A stretch of DNA of 64,000 bases from Beroe forskalii (taxonomy: Eukaryota; Ctenophora; Nuda; Beroida; Beroidae): the NCBI GenBank assembly GCA_011033025.1, contig WFMF01000075.1, positions 1-64,000 of the forward strand, written 5' to 3'. Made by a program: the position numbers and the translations under genes. How positions within the stretch are numbered: the first letter of the stretch is position 1; each line of letters begins with the position of its first letter. The notes beneath the pieces were generated by a model. It was not told the DNA's origin and did no database searches. It was given only the letters and a program-made list of their open reading frames with translations. This document shows positions 55,601 through 63,374 of the stretch, piece after piece.

Positions 55601-58600
55601 TCTTTATTAGAAGTCACAGTGAGGAATGGGGTATTCATTAAATCTTCATTAATCACTCTACCAAATCTTCATGAAATTTAAAGTTAGCTTTTAAATCAGT
55701 CTTGAGCAGTGATATACCTAATGAAACATAAAACTGAAACCTATAAGGAATATCTAGATCCCCTCCCCGAATCCCCAGCCCTCCCCACCCCCGATGACTC
55801 ACTATCCGTCTTGAGCCCCCAAGATGAGCGCCTCACAGAGGCTCTTGTTTTGAGGAATAGTTTGCAGAATCTCATGCTCACTTGTCACGTAGCCAATAGC
55901 CCAGAGACCCAGCCGTGTACAAGACAGCCGGAATATGTACCTGGAATAAGGTACAGTGTAAGGTACAGTGTACAGTGTACCTGCCCATCTTGGAATAAGG
56001 TAAAGTTTAACGTCTTGTTGGTGTAAGGAAAAGTATATAGTGTATGGGGGGTCTGTATATTGTACAGATGTACACTGTACAGTGCACAATGTAGAGTATA
56101 TACTCTATTTTATATTCCAAGGTTTCTGTCCAGTTGGGAATAATATGAACCTGTTGGGAAGGGTATAATTCGTATAATAAAGGTGATGTGAGAAGAAGCA
56201 AGGTACAAGGTACAAGCCACCAGGGTACCAAGCCAATGTACCTTGTACTGGGGAATCTGCACCTGAGAAAAAACTGTTAGGCTGTCTGAAAGAAACTTCC
56301 CCTAAGTCCCCCTGCTGAGCATGTTTTAGAATGTTTTCGGATAATGGATATAATAAAGCTCAGCCGTTATTTCTGTTGAAAGTCCCCATCTCTCTGTACA
56401 TTGCCCACCTGCACTTTAAAGACTCCTGAGAGAAGATAAACTCCTTGCTCAACATTGATAGCTGGAATTTAGGAGCTGCCTCAATGCTCTTTACACACAA
56501 TCAATCCGAATCAGGTCTTATAATTCCTGCGTACACACTACACTGTACAGTGTACACTATACACATTGCAGTGTACACTGTACAGTGTACACTATACACA
56601 TTGCAGTGTACACTGTACAGTGTACACTATACACATTGCAGTGTACTTCACCATTTCGTAATATAGCCTAATTCTATTTCCTGCTCGACGGTACAATGCT
56701 CTCATAGAAGTAAGTTGGTGATATCATTATCATGTCTTATAATGGTAAGTTTATGTTGTCAGCATCACGCGTAAAATAGTAAGTTGATGTTGTTAGCATC
56801 ATGTTGATCCCGTCATTTCATCAAACCGTCCATTTTCTATGTGGTATCACGTGTATTATTCCCTGCTCTCAAAAAACGTGTAAAAATCTGAGTTTGAGTA
56901 GAAAATGAAGGCAAAAATAGCAAATAACCATTAACCATTCTTACCCCCGATAATGACGTCACCTCCTTGTACCTTGTACGCGAGGTATATAAATATTATT
57001 TTCACGCTGGTGACGGATTAACAGGGCAGATTTAATTATCATCTAACATAGACATTATGTTTCCCCAACACCTCGACAATAACGTTTGATACAAGATGTG
57101 CGAGGTTTGTAGGGTTTCCTTCCCCTTTCGGAGTTTCCATAAATAATAGTAAGTTGCAAAGATTAGAGGGGGGTGTAAATTGTAAATGTTCAAACACGGG
57201 ACTACGTGTTAGTATCAGGAATAAAAACACTGTTCCGATTGCAACATTTCACAAAATTTCAAAAAATAACACTCCTCAAAATGAGTTAAGATAATCAAAC
57301 TGGATCCAGTATAGGTTTACTCACGTCCCAGGCTTGTGGATGTACTTGTGGAGTCGCTCCTTCACTTCCCCATAAGTCAGGAAGGCCTGGTACCCAGTGT
57401 GAGTGACAGCCAGCATCTTCCAGTTTATTAGGAGCGTGTCCCAGGGCTGGAAGAGTCGCGTGAAGACGTCGTACTCGAACACCGACACCTGAAGAAATCA
57501 CTCGTGGAGATAGAATACTGTTTTTACTGTTTTTACTGTTTAAAAGTTTCTTTACTGAAAGTTACGCCATTCTCATGGGTTGTAGTGGTAATTTGATGAA
57601 TTGATGATGTCATTTTCTGGAGTTTTAGTGGGGAGTTGATGATGTCACATCAAACTGCAGCCCCCAAATCTGGATGATGATAATTAATTTGAAGTGTGTT
57701 GACTTGGCACCCAGATTACAGCATCCCCTCATTATAATGCAGTAGCAGTACAAAGGCCCCCTCTAATTATACACTGCACACCCCCACACAGCAAGGGTGA
57801 CGTCATTATCAGGGGTTAGAGTGGTGTGTTGGTGACGTCATTATCAGGGGTTAGAGTGGTGTGTTGGTGACGTGATTATAAGGGGTTAGAGTGGTGTGTT
57901 GATGACGCTATTATCAGGGGTTAGAGTGGCGAGTTAGTGACGTCATTATCAGGGGTTAAAATGGTGTGTTGATGACGTCACACAGCCACTTCTGCAGCAA
58001 TCAATAATCACAGCATCCAGGGATATGTATCCATTGCTCATTAATTGACTTTGTATATTCAAATTAGTGGTGTCAAAGTGGTGTTGTGTCAGCTTGTATA
58101 TTGTCAAAGTTAAGTGGTTTCAGAGTGATTCAGTGTAAGTGTAAAGTGGTGTCACTGTAAAGTGGTGTCAGAGTAAAGTGGTGTCAGAGTAAAGTGGTGT
58201 CAGTGTGAAGTGGTGTCAGTTCGAAGCGTTGTCAGAGTGGAGTGGTGTCAGAGTGAAGTGGTGTCAGAGTGATTCAGTGTAAGTGTAAAGTGGTGTCAGT
58301 GTGAAGAAGTGTAAGTGTAAAGCGTTGTCATTGTGAAGTGGTGTCAGTGTAAAGTGGTGTTAAGTGGTGTCAGTGTAAAGTGGTGTCAGTGTAAAGTGGT
58401 GTCAGAGTGATTCGGTGTAAGTGTAAAGTGGTGTCAGTGTGAAGTGGTATCAGAGTGATTCGGTGTAAGTGTAAAGTGGTGTCAGTGTGAAGAAGTGTCA
58501 GTGTAAAGTGGTGTCAGTGTAAAGTGTTTTCAGTGTAAAGTGGTGTTAGTGTAAAGTGGTGTCAGAGTAAAGTGGTGTCAGTGTGAAGTGGTGTCAGTGT

Positions 58601-61600
58601 AAAGTGGTGTCAGAGTAAAGTGGTGTCAGTGTGAAGAAGTGTCAGTGTAAAGTGGTGTCAGTGTTAAGTGGTGTTAGTGTAAAGTGGTGTCAGAGTAAAG
58701 TGGTGTCAGAGTAAAGTGGTATAAGTGTAAAGTGGTATAAGTGTAAAGTGGTATAAGTGTAAAGTGGTGTCAGAGTAAAGTGGTGTCAGTGTGAAGTCGT
58801 ATAAGTGTAAAGTGGTGTCAGTGTAAAGTGGTATCAGAGTAAAGTGGTGTCAGTGTGAAGTGGTGTCAGAGTAAAGTGGTGTCAGAGTAAAGTGGTGTCA
58901 GTGTGAAGTGGTGTCAGTGTGAAGTGGTGTCAGTGAAGGAACTCACCATGTCGTTGTGGGTCAGGTCGATGGTTGACTTGAGAGCCATGGCCTCGTAACT
59001 ACTGGTGATAGGATGCACATTCGACAACGTCATTCTGAACTCCTTCCACGAGACGATCACTCTGAAAAACATATTCTCTAAAAATACATAAATTCTTGAA
59101 AATTCTTAATTTTTCTTGAGAAACCCCCCATTATCTCACGCACGATTCACATTTTAAAAAGACAAAATCACTCTAGAAATTTAGGCCGCATTTTTGACTC
59201 AAACCGTATCATCCAACATCCTGAAAGATAAGTCAATTTTGAAATAATTGTAAATCTTGCGTACAGTGTAAATGTAATCAGAAAGTTCGAGAAATTTTAC
59301 GATCATATTTCAAGCGACAAAAATAGAAGCTAGAATTGTAAATGTACAAGTTTTATATTTTGGAGGCAGATGTTTGAACGATTTGCTAACACGAGAGAAT
59401 TTCATACTTCATATCTGTCGGATTGACACCTGACACCGATAGAGCATGATTCCATGCTTCAAATATTAGTAGCATTTGAGCGTTTATAATCGGCATTCTG
59501 AACTTATAAGATCACACAATTTCATCATTTCAAATCATCACTAGATGGACTTTGCCTGGAACGCTGAGTTGATTTAACTTCAGGATTTCACTGTCAAAAT
59601 GGAGCTATTAGCTTCATCCGAACTGCTGCTCAGTGTAGGGCTTTAAGTGGTTTGACTGCCAATCTACAAACTCCCGAGGTAGTACTATGAATAATCATAC
59701 GCGGTCCTTACTGTAAATAGAGAATTTTGTGGGGTCTGGTCGTTATCCACTTTTAATTTTTCAGATTTGAAATAATTTCAATTTTGTTAATGATAATTCT
59801 TAGATTGATAAATCTAATGGAAGACTGTCAGAATAAATGACATTTACAGTAAAGTTTGATATATGGAATATTGGAATGGTTTAAAGGACGGAGGTATTAT
59901 TGGTATCCTTAGCAACCTGCAACGGCTAAACAACATCGGCTAAGCAGACATCGACCTGAGGGATGAGGGCTAGGGGGCCTATCAACTGGATTGTGTCACT
60001 TCGGCTTGCTGCCGTATGCAACCATTCACAGAGCTCGCCCCAAGATTAGCACATTCGTAATCCAGCTCTGGGATTACAACTACTACCAGTGTAGTGAGAG
60101 TCTTACAGCAGGCAGTGGAGAGGGAGAAGAGTTGCAACTAGTTATTCTGTTAAGGTTTAACACTGTTATAACACTCAGTGCTGCTATTAGAGGGGTATAC
60201 AGTGTATAATTAAGTACAAGGTAGGTATACACATTGCACATTGTCTGGTTCAAGTACATCCGTGTATAATAATGTATACTGTATACTTGTATAGTGTATA
60301 ATGTATAATCCCTAAAATACATAATGTATACGATGTACACTATACTGTATAGTGTATAATGTATAATCCCTAAAATACATAATGTATACGTTATACACTA
60401 TACTGTATAATGTACATTGTCTAGTGCATTTTCTAGTGCATAATGGATTGTGTATACTGTATAATATAACATGTTTGTATCACTCTACTGCGTACGGAAT
60501 ATCAATGTATAATGTAAACTGTACGATGTATACTGCCTTGCGTAATTACGCAGGTATGCCTACGTTTGTAAAACTCATGAATGTACAATGTCCCTAGTGT
60601 GAAGATCAATGTTAAGCAATGAAGTCATAGCGGGAAATATTTTATTTTTATTCAATTCAAATGCGATAAATGTACAACTGTGTATTCACTTCCCATTGTA
60701 TAATGTCAATGATGAATAACTTAATCAATACCACACAGTATACACATCATAGGTCGATAAAAGAATAAACAGCCGTGGGTTGAAATCTGGTTGAAATCTG
60801 GTTGTGAGTAGCAGAACACACTCGATAAGAATTCATTTCCCTTCCAATGAAAGGTAACAATTGGTTTTCAGTCTTCATTCCTATGAGTTACACGCTCAGT
60901 GAGATCAGGAACATTGTCGAGAAGTGAAGGTTAGCCGTTAGTGTCATATGACATTTACGCCTTATAATTCATATTTTAAAGATGGAATTACAGCATTTTG
61001 ATTAATTACTATTAATTTAATCTAATCATTTCGCCATCATTGATGGTTCAATGACTCAAACACTCACTTGTCGCCGAAGTAGTTCTTCCAAAAGTCCGCA
61101 GCCTCTTCCTTCGTTATCCGGAATTCAGCCCCAATAAATATACTGAAATTATTAATCTTAATGAGCTTAGCATCGTACTGGGGTTCACAAGTTTGGGAGA
61201 GGTGATCAAGAGTTTTTTAATATGGTTTGTTTTGCATACAAATTAAAATTCAGCGAATTCTAGCATATAATAAAGGAATCACAACTTTTCATCAATGCAT
61301 GATGTACTATACATCACATTGTATATTTACAAATAGTAACTAAACTGTAAAGGCAGTGTACAAACGTAAACCTGTTAGGGAAGAGTGCGCGCAGTTCCAG
61401 AAGCATGTGGCTGATGTGAAGAGACAATCGCGTGAGGGTCTTCCTCTCCGTACTGTTCTCATTGAAAACATTCCGATTATCACGAAACAGCTTGATGCCA
61501 CGCTTCAACTGAAGTAGTGAATTGAATATCATTTTACAGTACAATTGCAATATGACAAATAATATATTGTTATAAACTGAAAATAAAAATTAACTTCTTG

Positions 61601-62352
61601 GTGGTTCTGAGGGATAGCACTTGTTTAAGGACCAAGTCAGTCATTTGGATTTTAAACTGTTAAGAATAAGAGAAGACAGTGGCTGGAAAGGAGAAGGGTG
61701 CCTGAAACTTGAAACAAGTTCTTTAGTTTACCTCACATTATATTAGTGAAGAAAAATGAAACCATTTCTCACCTTATTACAAACGTTTTCAACGAACAGT
61801 CTGAAGTAGGTGTTGCTGTTGAGTTCATTCATACGATTTTCATATTGCTTGAAGATTTCTGAGAGTGTCTGAAAGTTCATCATTACCATATTGTTATGAT
61901 GCAAAAATGATAAAAATTAAACAATGATAAATGATGCATTTTCAATTGTGAATGGTAATCAGCTAAACATTTGTTTTTGGCAGACTTACCTGAAACATGT
62001 GAGGGAGGAGATCGAGTAAATAAGGAGGAGACCTTTTGAGGCCAAGGTCTGGATTACTGCAGAACTTCACCAGCTTCTCTAGCAATTTTTGGACCCTGTG
62101 GTTAAGGTTAATCACATTGTTAATTAAGAACAAAGTTTTTTTTTATTAAGAACTGTTTTGTGGAAGCAAGGAAGAAGAGTTATACAGTAAAAATACTAAG
62201 GACAACATAATTTCAGTAGGTTTCTTAATCTGAAACCTTTCAATGGTCCGTTTGTCAATATTGGATCCATCTAGAGCACTTTGAGCACCACTGCGATTTG
62301 CTCCAGTGAACCTAGAGAATAGTCCACTAATCCCTGAAATTACACGAAACAT
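31170..62352 (-). CDS. cbl: cbl: Cbl-family RING E3 ubiquitin ligase, whole gene (16 coding exons)
   Basis: Cbl proteins bind phosphotyrosine on activated receptor and Src-type kinases through a 4H/EF/SH2 (TKB) region and ubiquitinate them through a RING finger, acting at the plasma membrane and endosomes. Sixteen minus-strand exons were found by translation and joined by GT/AG and intron phase: 62352-62237, 62095-61990, 61868-61773, 61508-61372, 61142-61068, 59061-58947, 57488-57325, 55940-55803, 55570-55432, 43552-43386, 41270-41138, 40889-40758, 40301-40109, 35682-34797, 32024-31907, 31603-31170. Predicted length is about 1049 aa, in the range of long Cbl proteins. Domains: 4H about 39-151, EF about 152-245, SH2 about 246-335, linker 336-362, RING 363-405, proline-rich tail, C-terminal UBA. 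All phases agree except exon 14, which is one base out of register. Exon 12 lacks a GT donor. The initiator Met is the least certain point, because an upstream first exon is possible. Family identity is very secure. Confidence 0.95.
31907..32024 (-). CDS. cbl: cbl exon 15 (tail)
   Basis: Only phase 0 is open across it: [19 protein letters not shown], then [17 protein letters not shown]. Acceptor CCCCAG lies 15-20 bp from a long pyrimidine-rich array. Donor TCAG|GTGGGT, phase 1, joins exon 16 to give DSGQFDG. A second TCAG|GTGGGT lies 21 bp further in. Confidence 0.8.
32040..32968. repeat. Pyrimidine/CAG-rich array in the cbl intron before exon 15
   Basis: On the gene strand the units read CCCCCTTTCCAG, CCCCTTAACAG or CTTTTACCAG. 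Each is a short pyrimidine tract ending in AG, like a 3' splice site. The array ends about 15-20 bp from the true acceptor of exon 15. Confidence 0.95.
33279..33419. mobile_element. Palindromic MITE (GACGNGTCGAACT ends)
   Basis: Left arm GACGAGTCGAACTCATATGT and right arm AGTTCGACACGTC. The arms continue as GTGCGCGGCTTTTCCATG versus CATGGGAAAGCCGCGCAC, with a central TGTTATTAACA hairpin. Lies in a cbl intron. Confidence 0.7.
33420..34796. other. cbl intron 14, unique part with short repeats
   Basis: GTTACTGTCA repeated at 34312-34358, and a twice-repeated block with ATTACCACTGCTATAATCCT and TAGCACTGCTAGAATAAGCG at 34500-34700. No exon recognised. Confidence 0.6.
34797..35682 (-). CDS. cbl: cbl exon 14 (lysine-rich, proline-rich and acidic tail), one-base frame conflict
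   Basis: The first part reads [20 protein letters not shown], a Lys-rich block with KSPKVKR, then two repeats of [14 protein letters not shown] second frame carries [42 protein letters not shown] and a Glu run. Acceptor CACCAG, donor AGAGAG|GTGATA (phase 0, as exon 15 requires). At 886 bases the exon is one base short of the expected register. The switch falls in a C/T-rich tract at about 35120-35150, within a duplicated segment. This may be an assembly error, a real frameshift, or an unseen small intron. Confidence 0.72.
35697..35765. repeat. 10-12 bp repeat next to the exon 14 acceptor
   Basis: Six to seven units of AGGAGTTACAG or AGGAGTTACAC, beginning about 15 bp upstream of the exon (gene sense CTGTAACTCCT). 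Confidence 0.9.
35994..36131. repeat. 39-bp repeat, three copies, cbl intron 13
   Basis: GTAAAAAGTCAAGGTTAACA plus ATCGCAAGGATACTCCACT, three times in tandem. Confidence 0.93.
36402..37675. repeat. 24-bp minisatellite, cbl intron 13
   Basis: Over fifty copies of AAGGAGCTATCTGACTAACA plus AAAC, with a shorter variant lacking GACTAA. Copies become uniform towards 37.1-37.6 kb. Confidence 0.97.
37676..40108. other. cbl intron 13, unique part
   Basis: Contains a (CT)n run near 38839-38861, a TGACGTCA element at 38928, and a duplicated block with AATAATAGGGCATRATGCTG at 39182-39245. No exon recognised. Confidence 0.6.
40109..40301 (-). CDS. cbl: cbl exon 13 (proline-rich tail)
   Basis: Reads [37 protein letters not shown] and SFSSSM, a typical Cbl proline-rich tail with potential SH3-binding motifs. 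Acceptor TTTCAG, phase 0. The donor is inferred at ATGA|GTGGCA, which is weak but gives the phase 1 needed by exon 14. Confidence 0.78.
40483..40757. repeat. 31-bp array of 5' splice-site copies after cbl exon 12
   Basis: On the gene strand each unit reads CATGCCTAAAACCGAGCAG followed by GTGAGTCACCAC, i.e. the last bases of exon 12 plus a consensus donor. About eight to nine copies, some shortened. The exon-proximal copy has CT instead of GT. Confidence 0.92.
40758..40889 (-). CDS. cbl: cbl exon 12 (proline-rich tail), donor lost
   Basis: 44 codons reading [18 protein letters not shown], then [19 protein letters not shown], with SH3-ligand-like proline runs. Acceptor CTTCAG. Where GT is expected (40756-40757) the sequence is CT (GAGCAG|CTGAGT). 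Downstream repeat copies carry GAGCAG|GTGAGT. Using the nearest intact one would add 31 bases and reach a TAA in frame. The exon is a multiple of three, so skipping it would keep the frame from exon 11 to exon 13. Confidence 0.68.
40890..41610. repeat. AGTGGTGTCAG minisatellite flanking cbl exon 11
   Basis: Degenerate 15-18 bp units (GTGGTGTCAGAGTGAA) on both sides of exon 11 (about 40900-41000 and 41275-41605). The exon 11 acceptor CTGTCAG sits at the edge of a unit. The same unit forms the array at 58070-58934. Confidence 0.9.
41138..41270 (-). CDS. cbl: cbl exon 11 (proline-rich tail)
   Basis: In the frame required by exon 10 it reads [14 protein letters not shown], then [16 protein letters not shown] and ends KQQQ. 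Acceptor CTGTCAG|G completes the split Gln codon; donor CAACAG|GTTTGT, phase 0. Low conservation is expected in the Cbl tail, so the evidence here is phase, splice sites and composition rather than homology. Confidence 0.78.
41611..43385. other. cbl intron 10
   Basis: Unique AT-rich sequence with many AGAATGTCTGA/GATAAGAATGT near-repeats at 43080-43330. No exon recognised. Confidence 0.6.
43386..43552 (-). CDS. cbl: cbl exon 10 (RING finger)
   Basis: Reads [47 protein letters not shown]. With the CK of exon 9 this gives a complete C3HC4 set (C-x2-C, C-x-H-x2-C-x2-C, C-x2-C). The Trp of the E2-contact segment and the DPF after the RING are conserved. Acceptor CTTCAG, donor TTCCA|GTGAGT, phase 2. 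A partial decoy copy lies 137 bp upstream in the gene direction. Confidence 0.97.
43624..43692 (-). pseudogene. Partial decoy copy of the cbl RING exon
   Basis: About 65 bp repeat the 5' part of exon 10 including an acceptor (ATTGCAG). In the exon frame it reads [19 protein letters not shown]. The Cys of ICQEN is replaced (IFLGN), so a metal ligand is missing, and no donor follows. It looks like a local duplication trapped in the intron. Confidence 0.8.
43700..45120. other. cbl intron 9, unique part with a small GC-rich inverted repeat
   Basis: TGTGCGCGCCGCGC (44399) and GCGCGGCGCGCAG (44509) bound about 120 bp and may be a MITE. A TGACGTCA element lies at 44784. Otherwise nothing recognised. 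Confidence 0.5.
45125..46848. repeat. Tandem 0.73-kb unit with poly-G tracts, cbl intron 9
   Basis: Blocks such as GCATTTGATTTGATAAAATC, CAGGATGACCATGTTGTCCT and AAATATAACCCGAAAGGAAT recur about 726 bp apart (45393 and 46117 for the first). A third copy is cut at 46848 and continues at 55149. Each has several runs of 7-11 G. Confidence 0.88.
48160..49245. other. Interior of the foldback element, left
   Basis: Contains a short inverted pair ACTAGACGAAGGG (48243) and CCCTTCGTCTAG (48448), and a block GCATAGCTGCCAAATTTTG (49096) that recurs inverted at 53466-53483. The minus-strand open frame at 48236-48445 has no recognisable domain. Confidence 0.55.
49246..53050. repeat. Minisatellite, about 36-40 bp, inside the foldback element
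   Basis: Units of AATTATGGGTACCTTTCTGA, ACCACCAGTTACACCAACC, about one hundred copies with many small changes. A segment at about 49.96-51.0 kb is repeated at about 51.29-52.44 kb, copying variants such as CATTCTTTCAATAACCAG. Confidence 0.97.
53051..54146. other. Interior of the foldback element, right
   Basis: Contains CAGGGCAAAGCAGGGCA repeats at 53390-53465 that mirror GGGCAAAAAGAAGGGCAA at 49150. The rest is a low-complexity stretch rich in CCCTAA/TAGGGT-like words (53640-54130). No gene. Confidence 0.5.
55149..55290. repeat. Continuation of the interrupted 0.73-kb unit
   Basis: After the element the sequence resumes GGGGGAGCATTTGATTTG, ATCATGCAGTCTTAGAC and TAGGATGACCTTGTAGTC, in the same order as in the copies at 45.4 and 46.1 kb. 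Confidence 0.85.
55432..55570 (-). CDS. cbl: cbl exon 9 (linker helix)
   Basis: Reads [13 protein letters not shown], then [20 protein letters not shown]. Both linker tyrosines equivalent to the regulatory pair in human CBL (368/371) are present as YEIY. Ends with the first RING cysteine (CK). Donor AAG|GTATGG, phase 0. It is followed by a 12-kb intron before the rest of the RING. Confidence 0.97.
55803..55940 (-). CDS. cbl: cbl exon 8 (SH2 phosphotyrosine pocket)
   Basis: Carries [19 protein letters not shown], the Cbl SH2 core. The phosphotyrosine-binding Arg of FRLS and the RLG motif, whose Gly is needed for binding in human CBL, are both kept. It continues through ILQTIPQNK. Donor GGATA|GTGAGT, phase 2 both ends; the split codon completes the DGYYLYPDG motif with exon 9. 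Confidence 0.97.
55941..57324. other. cbl intron 7
   Basis: Contains TGTACAGTGTACA-type palindromes (55950-56090) and a 34-36 bp unit ACACTGTACAGTGTACACTA repeated three times at 56535-56645. No exon recognised. Confidence 0.6.
57325..57488 (-). CDS. cbl: cbl exon 7 (EF-hand to SH2)
   Basis: Reads [16 protein letters not shown], then [20 protein letters not shown] and HKPGT, matching the Cbl stretch from [16 protein letters not shown] through the start of SH2. Acceptor CTTCAG, donor GGGAC|GTGAGT, phase 0 in, phase 2 out. Confidence 0.96.
57791..57985. repeat. 35-bp repeat with a CRE (TGACGTCA) per unit, cbl intron 6
   Basis: Five units of GTGACGTCATTATCAGGGG plus TTAGAGTGGTGTGTTG; one has GTGATT and one GCTATT in place of the CRE. 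Confidence 0.92.
58070..58934. repeat. AGTGGTGTCAG minisatellite next to the cbl exon 6 donor
   Basis: About 50 degenerate 15-17 bp units (GTGTAAAGTGGTGTCA), ending 13 bp from exon 6. Related to the arrays around exon 11. Confidence 0.95.
58947..59061 (-). CDS. cbl: cbl exon 6 (EF-hand)
   Basis: Reads [31 protein letters not shown] and HNDM, matching Cbl TIVPWKVFRQ and [17 protein letters not shown]. Donor ATG|GTGAGT. A minisatellite begins about 13 bp into the following intron. Confidence 0.95.
59062..61067. other. cbl intron 5
   Basis: AT-rich. At 60230-60420 there are two copies of a palindromic block with GTATAATGTATAATCCCTAA and AATACATAATGTATACG. No exon recognised. Confidence 0.6.
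61068..61142 (-). CDS. cbl: cbl exon 5 (4H to EF-hand junction)
   Basis: A 75-base exon reading [19 protein letters not shown], nearly the Cbl FRITKADAAEFWRKFFGDK block that opens the EF-hand part. Phase 2 at both ends. Acceptor TTTCAG, donor AA|GTGAGT. Confidence 0.95.
61372..61508 (-). CDS. cbl: cbl exon 4 (4H domain, end)
   Basis: Contains [16 protein letters not shown] and [20 protein letters not shown], matching the Cbl stretches RLFKEGKERMYEE and LTKLSLIFSHML. Acceptor CTTCAG, donor AACAG|GTTTAC, phase 0 in, phase 2 out. Confidence 0.94.
61773..61868 (-). CDS. cbl: cbl exon 3 (4H domain)
   Basis: 32 codons, phase 0 at both ends. Translates to [17 protein letters not shown] then [12 protein letters not shown], equivalent to the Cbl helix that reads LSKYEDN and YFKIYIDSL. 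Acceptor TTTCAG, donor AAG|GTGAGA. Confidence 0.92.
61990..62095 (-). CDS. cbl: cbl exon 2 (4H domain)
   Basis: Translates to a 4H segment with [10 protein letters not shown] and [15 protein letters not shown], the Cbl SPPYILDLLPDTYQ signature. Acceptor CCACAG at the upper end, donor CAG|GTAAGT at the lower end, phase 2 in and phase 0 out. Confidence 0.93.
62237..62352 (-). CDS. cbl: cbl exon 1 (N-terminal leader, start of 4H)
   Basis: Reads [10 protein letters not shown] then IDKRTIER, comparable to the short leader and first helix of Cbl 4H. The donor GAAAG|GTTTCA gives phase 2, which matches exon 2. The ATG at 62350-62352 opens the frame. However, a possible acceptor (TTTCAG) lies inside its first codons at about 62335, so the true start could be in an earlier exon that I do not see. 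Confidence 0.75.
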
Positions 62353-63139
62353 TAAGCAATGAAAATACCTTTCAGAAGTTAAAAAACTGTAAAAGTAAAG
62401 GTCTACATGAATGATGGAAGTCTATAAACTGGTCATAGTCCCATGGTCATAGATCATTATAAGTCACCATATTAGCAGTAGTATTTTTATTGTTCACATG
62501 ATGGCTTGTTCAGAACATATACGTAGCAATACAGAGAAGCAAATGTATACAACAAACCTCCTTCAGCCATTTACACATAGATCATCCTGCACATTTAAAT
62601 AAACACTTCCTTTATTCCAATGGTGAGAATAAGTATCTTATGTCACCTGGTTACAATACATGAATGTACCTGTAAAGAAGTACTTAATTTTGTTAAAGTA
62701 TGAGGAATAGATATCTAGCCCAAATAAAGATCAAAATCTAGAGCTATGGTTTACTAGCAAAAACATTGTTAGATAAAGGGACACATGATCTTGTGTTCTA
62801 CACCCCAAACACTACATCCCCAACATTATACTCCCTACTACAGTTACTACACTACTGCAAATCTATAGAGGAAAACAGGGGATCAAACATTGAGTTCAAT
62901 GATTGTTCTTATATTGGACTCCCTAACATAAAATCCCCTGATGAATAAACAGTAAACACAAATCAAACACATTGATCTGTGGTTGAAAAGGTCTCTTTTG
63001 AACATTTGACCCCTAGGACTGTAGCTAGGAGGCAGGCAGTGGGGGCAGTTTTGCTCTAGTTATAATGGATATTGAAATATTCATGTTAGGATATTTTTGT
63101 GTGTAACTGTAAAAGAGTGCATGAATGATAAACTTGATA
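62353..63139. other. Upstream flank of cbl
   Basis: AT-rich, no promoter element or upstream exon that I can support. A plus-strand 60-codon frame at 62766 lacks coding character. Confidence 0.5.
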
Positions 63140-63374
63140 TAAGGCGGCCGTAATGTTTGTTGGTTGATCGAATGGAATTGGTCAATCGATTAACTCCATT
63201 TGAAAGATGTGTTTTCCTGGTCTCTAATGACTTGAATTGTGTTTAAATGATCAATATTAAGTTGTTTCTCTACTAGCCCAAAGATTTTATATTTAAAACA
63301 CATCAGTCAATCAAATGAAGTTGATCGATCGACCAATTCCATTCGATCGACCGACGAACATTACATCCGCCTAA
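63140..63374. mobile_element. 235-bp MITE with 65-bp inverted ends
   Basis: Left end TAAGGCGGCCGTAATGTT and GATCGAATGGAATTGGTC; right end is the inverted GACCAATTCCATTCGATC and AACATTACATCCGCCTAA. The arms are about 65 bp with few mismatches. No coding capacity. Confidence 0.8.

Noticed and set aside
57295-57501. 68-codon minus-strand frame over cbl exon 7
   Set aside because: Out-of-frame reading. The correct frame gives the Cbl FTRLFQPW and [14 protein letters not shown] sequence.
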